Shown here: in pieces, positions 21,202 through 29,393 of the stretch
Layout: the number at the start of each line of letters is the position of its first letter
Position numbering within the stretch: position 1 is the first letter of the stretch
Source of the DNA: Mantamonas sphyraenae
Lineage: Eukaryota; CRuMs; Mantamonadidae
Direction of reading: 5' to 3'
Assembly: GCA_026936335.1 (NCBI GenBank)
Contig: JAPMXV010000018.1
Location: forward strand, 217,266 to 281,265
DNA length: 64,000 nucleotides
Notes under the pieces: generated by a model
The model's database searches: none
What the model was told of the DNA's origin: nothing
Seen by the model: the letters and a program-made list of their open reading frames with translations, nothing else
Position numbers and translations under genes: made by a program

Positions 21202-22671
21202 ATGATGGCGCGTCCTCGCACCCTCCTCTCTCGTGGATGGGTGCTCATGCGTGCCTCTGTGCAGCCTGCTTCATCCACAGCAGCCCGTGTGGCTGTCCGT
21301 GGAGCAACGGCTGTGCAGCTTCTGCTTCCTGGCACGAGTGTGTCACGGCAGATGGCCACACTCACACGTCTTCCAACCACCCTTGTACACAATCTAAACA
21401 CGCCCATGCGCGTTTCTCCCCTCGTGGTCTCCACGGAAGGCGCAGTACAACGAGGCGTCGTCCGTCGCCACCGCACCTCGTACGTCGTCAAGCGCCACAA
21501 GGCGTCGCAATCACTGTTTACCGCCAACACTGCCTTTGGGGCCTGGCTGGGTGTCATGTCCACACTCTCCCTCAGCATGTTTGCCTTCCACCTTTACCAG
21601 GAGGAGGTGCTGCAGGTGATCATGTTCATCCTCGAGGAAGAAAAGGACACAGACAACGCAGCAGCTGAGCCGGCGGATTCCGACACCTCGCATGCACAGG
21701 CGTCGCAGGGCACAGCAACCAACGGCACCACCCAAGCCTCGTCGTCGGGCATGTCCTGGTTTGGCTGGGGGACGTCGCAAACGACGGAGCAGAAGCAGCA
21801 GCAGCGCTCGCAAAACGCACAAGAAGAAGGAGGGGAAGGAGGAGATAGGGACGAGGATTCCCACCACTTTTTCCTACCGTTTATCTATCCGTTGGGCGTG
21901 ACGCTCACATTTGCGTCTCTGACGGCTGTGGTTGCGTACCGGCGTTCGCACAACGAATGGTTCTCCAAGCAGTTCTTTGGGCGTCTGACGGTGTCGCTGA
22001 ACACATTCCGGCATGGACGGCTGGACATCCGAACGCTGATGGAACGCAATTTGGACGAGGTGCTGTGGGGCAATCGGGTGGCCATGAACCTGATTGCAAA
22101 GGCGGCACGGCAAACCACTCCGGAGCGGCCGTTTCTGATGCTGGCCGCGCAGGACAGGTGGCACGTGCACAGTGCGGTCATGAGCATGATGTCCAACATG
22201 TTTGTGCCTGGATACATGCGTTTCGACCTGGGTCTGCCCATCGTGGGCGACTGGTACGTCTTTGCGCTCTCCTGCGAAAAGGACAACGACGTGCGCCAGC
22301 ACAAGGTGCGTGTGCTGATGGTACGCGAGCGCACTCTGCTGGCCATTGGACAGATGAACAAGCGACCAAAGACATTCAACGACAGGCAACATCGTTTGCG
22401 CTGGGAGACCCTCGTCAAGATGAGCCACTTGTACGACGAGTATCTGCGTGTGCACGAGACCTTTCGCGAAATGATGTCTTCGCACGAGCATGCGCCTGCA
22501 GGGGACGACGTCAACCAGCCCGCCCCGTCGCCAGACAGCTCCGTCATCGTCCACGACAATGACGACCTCGCCATCGACGAGAAACTTCCTGTTTTCCGAC
22601 GCCTGTGGGTGTCTGTGCCAGCAGACCCCGACGAGGCGTCGCGCTGGAGTGAGTGGTTGACCAAGAATTGA
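21202..22671 (+). CDS. Putative mitochondrial two-pass membrane protein, unrecognised
   Basis: A 489-residue protein. The N-terminus MMARPRTLLSRGWVLMRAS is rich in Arg, Ser and Ala and lacks acids for about 60 residues, a typical mitochondrial presequence. A first hydrophobic segment (FGAWLGVMSTLSLSMFAF) lies near residue 115 and a second (FIYPLGVTLTFASLTAVVAY) near 230. Between them is a Gln/Glu-rich loop, and a folded C-terminal domain of about 200 residues follows (KQFFGRLTVSLNTFRHG, LDIRTLMERNLDEVLWG). Two spans with a large matrix or intermembrane domain would fit an inner-membrane assembly factor, but no family is recognised. The ATG at 21202 was chosen because upstream in-frame sequence overlaps the divergent F-box gene. 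Confidence 0.6.
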   Translation: MMARPRTLLSRGWVLMRASVQPASSTAARVAVRGATAVQLLLPGTSVSRQMATLTRLPTTLVHNLNTPMRVSPLVVSTEGAVQRGVVRRHRTSYVVKRHKASQSLFTANTAFGAWLGVMSTLSLSMFAFHLYQEEVLQVIMFILEEEKDTDNAAAEPADSDTSHAQASQGTATNGTTQASSSGMSWFGWGTSQTTEQKQQQRSQNAQEEGGEGGDRDEDSHHFFLPFIYPLGVTLTFASLTAVVAYRRSHNEWFSKQFFGRLTVSLNTFRHGRLDIRTLMERNLDEVLWGNRVAMNLIAKAARQTTPERPFLMLAAQDRWHVHSAVMSMMSNMFVPGYMRFDLGLPIVGDWYVFALSCEKDNDVRQHKVRVLMVRERTLLAIGQMNKRPKTFNDRQHRLRWETLVKMSHLYDEYLRVHETFREMMSSHEHAPAGDDVNQPAPSPDSSVIVHDNDDLAIDEKLPVFRRLWVSVPADPDEASRWSEWLTKN

Positions 22672-22746
22672 GGTGTTGCCAATGAAGAGTGAGAGAGTGA
22701 GAGTGAGAGAGAGAGCGCTGAGAATGGCAACAAAACCCACCACCGG

Positions 22747-24533
22747 ATGACAACGCCGTACGCTCGCTTCTTGGAGGAGAACGGCCTGCCCAAGGTGCCG
22801 ATGCCGCCCCGCGACCTGGGCAAGGTGTTTGACAGCGCCGAGGAGGCGGAGAGCACCACAAAGGAGTTCAATCGCAAGAGCATGCGGCTGGAGGCGCTTT
22901 CGTTAAGCGAGCTGGATTTCGATGCGCCGCCGCCTGTGGACGACGACGAGCCCTCGGGCGGGTTCCTTTCGTCCACACTGGCCAAGGGCAAGGCAGCAGT
23001 GAGCAGCAGTAGCGGGGACAGCAACGACGGCTCGTCCAAGGGCATGGACTCTGTGTCGTCGGCACAGTACGCCCTGACGACCGCCCTCAACGTGGCCGAC
23101 CTGCGTCAGATGGTTAACCAGAACCTGGAGCAGGTGAGCACCAACCGCAAGATCATGCGGCTGGCCATTGAGCATGAGGGGTGGCTGCACAAGCAGGGAC
23201 GCAAGCTCAAGAGCTGGAAAAAAGCGGTACTTTGTGTTGCAGGGTAAGTTGCGTGGCGGCGCGGAGCGAGAGCGCGAGCCCTCTCTCACACAAACGGCGG
23301 CACACGGCGCACGGCGCACGGCGTCCCACAGGACCGTTCCTCATTTATTATTATCAAAAGGGAGGCGAGGAGAAAGGCTTCCTGAACCTGTCGCGTTGCC
23401 GTATGAGCAAGGCGCTGGTGGTGAAGGAGAACCGAGTGTGTGTGCTGCTGAAGGAAGGCGAGCGAGACCTGTATCTGCACAACACAGACGACTTGGAGCT
23501 GGACACATGGGTCAAGGTGCTCATGTGCAAGATTGCCACCGTGCAGTACCTGTTGTCGCTGGAGAGTGAGCATGGCCTGAACGCAGACCAGCGCCTGCTC
23601 AACTTTTTCGACGACCCCACTTGGATCACCTCGCTCACGCTCAGCGGCATCGAGCTGTCTCCGGATGCGTTTGAGAACGTGTGCCGTGTCATGGACTTCA
23701 ACCAGGGCCTGGAGGAGCTGAACCTGGAAAACACCTCGCTGCGTGACGAGGCGCTGCCGCCGCTGCTGGGGGCTCTGCAAGGCTTGTCGCACTGCTTCAA
23801 ACAGTTGAACCTGAGGCAAAACCTTCTGACACACCTGGGCATGGAAAGCCTGCTTGTGGGACTGGATACATTTGAGCAGCTGCGGTGGTTGCTGCTGGAC
23901 TACAACCCCATCGGAGACCAGGGGTTGCGGGCCGTAGGCAAGCTGGTCACACGCGTGGGCTCGTTGAGCAGGTTAGGCGTGGAAGGATGTCTGCTGACAG
24001 ACGATTCGGTGGTCGCCTGGAGCGAAATGATGCTGAGCATGGGCAGCCAATTGCGCTTGGAGTTTTTGGATCTGGAGAACAACGGTCTGACAGATGCGTG
24101 TGTGGAGCCACTTTGCAAAGCGATGGCAGCAAACATGTCGCTTCGTTATGTCAACCTGAGCCACAACAGGCTGGGCAACGACGGACTGTGTGCGCTGGCC
24201 AAGGAGCTGGCAACAAACGAATCGCTGCGCTGGCTGGACCTGCGCTTCAACTGCTTTGGAGAGATTGGCGGCCTTGCGTTTGCCCAGGCCATGCGTGCCA
24301 ACGAACACGTGCAGTTTGTCGACTTGAGCGGCAACGAGAACTTGAGCGCGGCCGTGGTGGCCAGTTTGTGCGAACCCGGCAAGGTCAAGATCGCCTTTCG
24401 CCACTTTGCCCTGCGCAAGAACTTGCGTCGTGCCACAGTGGTACAACCGCAGAGTAGTGGTGGTGGTGGCAGTGGTGGCAGCGAGGAAGGCACGGCGCAA
24501 GACGGGGTTGCAGCGAGCCAGAATGTGTCATGA
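22747..24533 (+). CDS. PH domain plus leucine-rich-repeat protein, with a frame break
   Basis: Exon 1 (22747-23243) and exon 2 (23332-24533) are joined by an 88-nt intron with GTAAGT and CCCACAG ends. The PH domain starts at EHEGWLHKQGRKLKSW. It should continue KKRYFVLQG-PFLIYYY across the intron, but a run of six A at 23218-23223 puts the last part of exon 1 one base out of frame; five A would restore a 594-residue protein exactly. After the PH domain (FLNLSRCRMSKALVVKE, DLELDTWVKVL) come about eight RI-type LRRs, for example LEELNLENTSLRDEALPPLL and LRYVNLSHNRLGNDGLCAL, and a Gly/Ser tail. PH plus RI-LRR suggests a membrane-recruited actin or GTPase regulator such as CARMIL, but capping and WH2 motifs are absent. 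The gene is otherwise intact. Confidence 0.8.
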
Positions 24534-24577
24534 GGGGGGGGGGGTTCTCACCACACCATTCCATTCTTCATGCTGTT

Positions 24578-25935
24578 TCAAAATGTCACTGTGAACCCAT
24601 CCTCATCTTCGATGATGTTGCTGCTGGATTGCTGCTCTTGGACGCCACCCTGGTCTTGCTCTTGCTGCTGCTGCTGCTGCTGCTTCTTGTCGGCGTCTGC
24701 TGTGTTTGTTTCTGTGGCGGGAGTGGATTGTGTGTCTGTGTTGTCGGCAGGTGCGGGAGCGGCCATCGGGGCAGGCTCCTCGACAGTGATTTGGTCGGCG
24801 GGCAGCGCCTCGAGCGGTGCGCCGTAAAGGAGGTCGTAGTGGCCCGGACGATACAGGAGGGCAAACCAGGGTTTGAGCGCCTGTGGAAAGTGGTGCACAG
24901 TGCACAGCTCGCCGTCACTCTGGTCGAGGTATTCGACGCGAATTCCCACTTGAAAGTAGGTGGTCAGCGCCATGATGTGGACCTGGTCGCACTCCTTGCC
25001 CACGGGATCGACGTTTTGTCGAATAAAGTCGTCCATGGTCTGGGCACCGTCGATGAACATGGCGTAGTAGTCTGCGTTGGAGCGCAGTTGGCTGGAGATC
25101 ACAAAGCGCAGGAACGACACCACGTAGTTGGAGACTACACCGGTGCCAGAAGCAGGCATGGAACGTGTGGCATCACAGACGACGTGCCGTGTGACGTGTC
25201 AGCAGTGGAGCCATGAAGCAAAAGGATTGCAGGCGGGCGAAAAACGGGGAAGTGGGTGCTGCTTTGGGAATCGAACTCCATATCCACCACAACTGACCCT
25301 CCTTGTCGTTTGCAGCCGCAAGGATACTCTGAGAGGTGGCCTGTCCGCTGGTCACCGCAAGGACCTCCTCCAGCATGAGGTTGTAAAACTCTTCGATGAT
25401 GAGTTCGGTGTAGCCGCCGTGGTCGACGCAGAAGGCCTTGGCAGCCATCGTCTTGGCCAGGAAGCTCTCCTTGTCCTCCTGGCTGCCGTCCTCCTGCAGG
25501 TAGTGCAACGTGCCATAGAAAAATGCACGCAGGAAGCAGTTGCCATCGCCCAGAACCCTGCGCATCTTGCTGTACTTGGCTGTCAGGGCCTGTGGATGAG
25601 CGTGGGGGCCGTGTGCACAGGTCGTCGGAGGGCGAGTGTCAGCGACGTTTTCGGCTCTCTCGCCTTTGTATGGGCCTGCCGATGCGTGTTTCCCTTACCT
25701 GCACTTTCGTCACATAGACGTCTGATGCGTCTGCATACTCTGCCACCAGCGAGTCGAGTTCGATGGGATCGGTGACAAAGGGCGTGCCGTCCAACTCGTC
25801 CATGATGCGTCGCTGCTGCTCCATGATGGCCTCGTCGTCAAAGTAGGGCGACTGGTCGTCCGAAAGCATAAACGGCGTCGGGTCAAACCCGTCGTCGTAC
25901 CCCGAGAAACTGGAGTTGTCCTGACCCTTGCTCAT
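24578..25935 (-). CDS. Otubain-type deubiquitinase
   Basis: The model is complement(24578..25134, 25298..25589, 25699..25935), 361 residues, with a phase-0 intron (25590-25698) and a phase-1 intron (25135-25297). Splicing restores TKVQ-ALTAKYSKMRRVLGDGNCF and AAANDKE-VSNYVVSFLRF. The C65 peptidase core is clear: GDGNCFLRAF holds the catalytic Asp and Cys, followed by LEEVLAV, SNADYYAMFI and a C-terminal RPGHYDLLYG with the catalytic His. Otubains cleave Lys48-linked ubiquitin chains or block E2 enzymes. The N-terminal 60 residues are acidic; the C-terminal 60 are Gln/Pro/Thr-rich from a CTG/CAG repeat. The gene is convergent with the PH-LRR gene, with 44 bp between the stop codons including a G10 run. 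Confidence 0.92.
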
Positions 25936-26019
25936 GGCGGTTGTGTTTGTTGTGGGTGAGCGCGCGTCACGGCTTGTTTACTGCTCTACGATGCTTACAC
26001 ACACTTGGGGCTAGGGTTC

Positions 26020-28131
26020 TCAATCGTCTGGCACCTGGTACTCCTCTTGCAGTGCACGCACGTACTCTGTCTTGACCTGGGGCGAAGCCACGGCCTTGAG
26101 TTTGTGAAACACCTGCACGTCGTCGCCATCGTACACATCGAGAGGGCCGTGCACACGGACCCCGTTGACAAACGTGGCCAGGGTCAGCTTGTACTTGTAG
26201 ACGTCATCACTCCTGGCCAGCTTCTGCACGGCAGCGTTAAAGTTGAGCTTCCGCCGCTTGCCGCCCTTCCCCGGCTTGTCTTCCAGGTGGTCGTACTCGC
26301 CGGGCCTGGACAGGTCTTTCCAGCCCTGGTCGTTCTCCACGGGCTCGACGTAGATGTCCATGTCTCCCGAGCTCTTGTTCGCCCAAAAGGTGACCTTGAG
26401 AGTCTGGTCGGGCAGCCGGTAGGTGATCTCGTCCAGGATGTGCTGGAACAGGTTGACGGTGACGTCGAAGCTGAGGTCTGCCAAAGCGCGGGTGTGGAAC
26501 ACACAGAGGTCCATCTCGGAGAGGGGCACGTATTCCATGCCAAAGATTTGTGCAGTGTTGTGGTAGGCGACCATGACCCCGTCCATGTTGCCGATGCGCA
26601 CCTGCAGGCTGTACTTGAGAAAGGCGGCTCGGATCATGTCGTAGTACTCGCGCTCATACGAGTTGCGCTCGCCTGTGACACGTGTGAGCTTGTACCCGAC
26701 GTGTTTGCGATAGTTTGCGCAGTCGATGCGGATGGCATGTGTGGCCCGCGTCTTCAGGTCGAAGGACTTGTTCTCGCGAGGGATCTCCGGGTCCCAGCAG
26801 TCGAGTTGGGAGCGCATCATGAATCGGTCGATCTTCATAAAGTGGTAGGCCTCCTCGTCGTTGTTTGGGGGCGGATTGTGGATTTTGAGCATGGAGGTGA
26901 GGTACTCTTCGGCGTCCAGGGTGAGCATGCGCTCAAGGATCTTGCCCAGGTCGAGCAAGATCTGGTTGTTGGGGGCCTCGCTGCCCGGATCGGAGTCGAT
27001 GCTGTACACAGAGTCTTTGGGACGGAGGTAGACCGAGACGGGCTTCATCGCGCCGCGGGTGAAGGAATCGCGGGCGAGTTGGAACTGGGGCGAGAGGGTG
27101 GACACGTTGACGGGTTTGAAGTTGGAAAACAGAAAGTAGAGCTGGGAGAGGACGGAGGTCATGGAGCTGGTGCTGGCCTTGTAGCGGCAATTGTGCTGCA
27201 GGGCGAGGTTGTGCAGGTTCTTGTCGGTGCTGGTGGTGACAAAGGGCGGGATGGCGTCAAAGTCGATCTCGGCCGGGTCGTGGATGTGGGCCAGGAACGG
27301 GTCAAAGTAGAAATCGCCCGTGCGGGGATCCTGTACATAGTGAAGGCCCGGGTTGGTGACCGCGTGACGTAGCGAGCCGGCAAGGAGAGGCACGGGGATG
27401 TCTGTGGGCGAGGGGATGATCTCATGGGTGGGAAACTCCATGTCCATGGCATCCATGTTGTCCTGCACGGTGCGGCTCTGCTTGGCCTGCTTGCGAGCAA
27501 GGCGCTGCTGTTCTTCGCGGCGTTTGACTATGCGGTGTTGGGGTTCTTCAAAAGGTTTGGAGCGGTAAATGATGCCCTGGGACGGACTGCTGGCCATGAC
27601 GATGTTGTTGAGGCCACGGGGAGCCGCGCGGGTGGGCGGCTTCTCCGCAAAGGCCTGCTGAAAGGCCTGGTCAAAGGCGCCGCGCTTGGGACGGGAGGAA
27701 GATCTGGAGGCATTGGGCTGGGAGGCAGACGGCGGCGAAGATGATGACGACTCCGGGGATGTGGATGAAGAGGTGGCAGCAGCGGCCTTGCGTGTGCTGG
27801 TGCCGCGTTCGAGAAGTTGGAGAACACGCTCGGGCCGGGGCTTGGTGCTGGCGGTGGAGGCGTCTGCGGCCATGGAAGCAAGCTGGCCCTGGGGCGGGAG
27901 GGTGCCTGGAGAAGGCGCTGGCGCGTCTCTGGGTGCGGATTTTGTCCTGCGGGAGCGTCGTCGGCGTGCAGCGCGCGATGCATTTGTGGCGTGGCGGACA
28001 AGCAGCAGGGCGTCGCGGCCTGGTTGGCTTGTGGAGCACAGGAGAGAGGAGGAGGAGGAGGAGGAGGAAGCGCTCACTATGTGGGCGACAGCCGAGGCTG
28101 GGACGAGGGAGGAGGTACTGCGTCTCAGCAT
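26020..28131 (-). CDS. Pet127-family mitochondrial protein
   Basis: A 703-residue single-exon protein. The start at 28131 (MLRRSTSSLVPASAVAH) gives an Arg/Ser/Ala-rich presequence of about 75 residues, then a low-complexity basic region. From residue about 250 it follows the Pet127 family closely: HAVTNPGLHYVQDPRTG, FYFDPFLAHI, ASTSSMTSVLSQLYFLF, MRSQLDCWDPEIP, SFDLKTRATHAIRID, EREYYDMIRAAFLKYSLQV and MDGVMVAYHNTAQIFGMEY. Yeast Pet127 is a mitochondrial membrane-associated protein needed for 5'-end processing and turnover of mitochondrial transcripts; the conserved acidic residues and the FDLKTRA block resemble a PD-(D/E)XK-type core, which is my inference. The stop of the upstream methyltransferase gene is 107 bp away on the same strand. 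Confidence 0.87.
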   Translation of the reverse strand: MLRRSTSSLVPASAVAHIVSASSSSSSSSLLCSTSQPGRDALLLVRHATNASRAARRRRSRRTKSAPRDAPAPSPGTLPPQGQLASMAADASTASTKPRPERVLQLLERGTSTRKAAAATSSSTSPESSSSSPPSASQPNASRSSSRPKRGAFDQAFQQAFAEKPPTRAAPRGLNNIVMASSPSQGIIYRSKPFEEPQHRIVKRREEQQRLARKQAKQSRTVQDNMDAMDMEFPTHEIIPSPTDIPVPLLAGSLRHAVTNPGLHYVQDPRTGDFYFDPFLAHIHDPAEIDFDAIPPFVTTSTDKNLHNLALQHNCRYKASTSSMTSVLSQLYFLFSNFKPVNVSTLSPQFQLARDSFTRGAMKPVSVYLRPKDSVYSIDSDPGSEAPNNQILLDLGKILERMLTLDAEEYLTSMLKIHNPPPNNDEEAYHFMKIDRFMMRSQLDCWDPEIPRENKSFDLKTRATHAIRIDCANYRKHVGYKLTRVTGERNSYEREYYDMIRAAFLKYSLQVRIGNMDGVMVAYHNTAQIFGMEYVPLSEMDLCVFHTRALADLSFDVTVNLFQHILDEITYRLPDQTLKVTFWANKSSGDMDIYVEPVENDQGWKDLSRPGEYDHLEDKPGKGGKRRKLNFNAAVQKLARSDDVYKYKLTLATFVNGVRVHGPLDVYDGDDVQVFHKLKAVASPQVKTEYVRALQEEYQVPDD

Positions 28132-28238
28132 CGAGGGAGAAAACTGGGTTGGGTGGGGCAGGGAAGGGGAGGTGTGGATGCATTGTGGGGCGGATCTGGT
28201 TCCATTTTGGGTTTGTGAGCACAGTGGGACGCAGGCGA

Positions 28239-29306
28239 TCACTCCAGCTCCAGCTCCTCAACAAAGGTGACCACGTCACGGAGGGACTGGAACAAAGACG
28301 GATCAAGGATCCCGTCGAGTTTGGCCAGCGCTTGCTGGGCACGGAAGAGCATGGCACGCGTCTTCCATTGTTCGTCCGACAACCGATGGCTGCTGCTTGA
28401 CTCCTCGCTGTCGTCGTCCTGCGTCTCCAGGACGGAGCCGTGGATGAGAAAGTTGCGTGGGATCTCGGGAAACTGGGAACGCGGATGGTCGTGCAGGAAC
28501 TGCTTGGTGGCATCGTGGATGCGGCCGTAGTCTGCGTCCTTGTCACCAAATTCAACACAGGCTACTTGGATGCCGTGCTCGGCAAACAGTTTCTCGGGGT
28601 CGTCGAATCCGGATTCCGGCAGCGCGCCGAAACGCATCCACTCTTGGTAGAAGGCATCCATGGACGGGCTGTGAACCATGGCTGCGTTGAGAACATCGCC
28701 GGCAATGCGTGAGCCGGGCGCCATGAGGAGATGGAGCTTGTCCAGGACGGTGTGGACGTCGTCTTCCTTCAAATACATGAGCAGGCCTTCAATCATCCAG
28801 AATGACGGGATGTTGGGTTGGAAACCATGTGCAACCAGGGCCGAGGGCCAATCTGGATTGCGCAGGTCGTAGGAGATCTCGCACACGTTGTCTGTGGCCG
28901 CACCAAGCTGGCTGAGAATCCGTTGCCTGAACTTCATCACCTCGGGCAGGTCGATCTCCCACACGCTGGCGGACTCGGGGAGGTTCAGACGGAATGAGCG
29001 TGAGTCGCCACCGACGCCCAGCATGACGATTTGCTCAATGCCTGCCTCGTTGACAGCCTGCACGACCTTGTCGTCGAGAAAGCGAGTTCGCACAGCGACG
29101 GCGGACACGGTGGAGTCCAAGTCGCCACTCATGGCCGCAAGAGCGTTGAGAAATTCAAATCCAAAGTCGGTGGCCATGTGTTCGGCAAAGGGATCGGCAA
29201 ACAGCCGCACCTCGGGGTCTTTTTCCGTCTCCTTGGCGCGCGCCGCCGCGATGTACAGCGCGGTGGCACCCAGGGGACATTCGTGGTCCTCAAAGACGGT
29301 GGTCAT
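28239..29306 (-). CDS. LCM/PPM-family SAM-dependent methyltransferase
   Basis: A 355-residue protein of the leucine carboxyl methyltransferase superfamily. Visible landmarks are TALYIAAARAKETEKDP then FADPFAEHM, VAVRTRFLDDKV, the SAM-binding strand MLGVGGDSRSFRL, VWEIDLPEVMKFRQ, and SFWMIEGLLMYL. The layout, with a C-terminal Ser-rich extension, is closer to the bacterial single-domain PPM group than to eukaryotic LCMT1, which methylates PP2A. Natural product O-methylation or an unknown carboxyl target is possible. The ATG at 29306 follows a CA-rich leader and begins MTTVFEDHECPLG. Bacterial ancestry by gene transfer is a hypothesis needing a tree. Confidence 0.8.
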   Translation of the reverse strand: MTTVFEDHECPLGATALYIAAARAKETEKDPEVRLFADPFAEHMATDFGFEFLNALAAMSGDLDSTVSAVAVRTRFLDDKVVQAVNEAGIEQIVMLGVGGDSRSFRLNLPESASVWEIDLPEVMKFRQRILSQLGAATDNVCEISYDLRNPDWPSALVAHGFQPNIPSFWMIEGLLMYLKEDDVHTVLDKLHLLMAPGSRIAGDVLNAAMVHSPSMDAFYQEWMRFGALPESGFDDPEKLFAEHGIQVACVEFGDKDADYGRIHDATKQFLHDHPRSQFPEIPRNFLIHGSVLETQDDDSEESSSSHRLSDEQWKTRAMLFRAQQALAKLDGILDPSLFQSLRDVVTFVEELELE

Positions 29307-29393
29307 GGAGAGAGGGTGTGTGTGACGGGTGCAGGGATGTGTGTATGTGTGTGTATGTGTGTGTGTGGTGTTGCAGTGCGGCGATTCGCGCAT

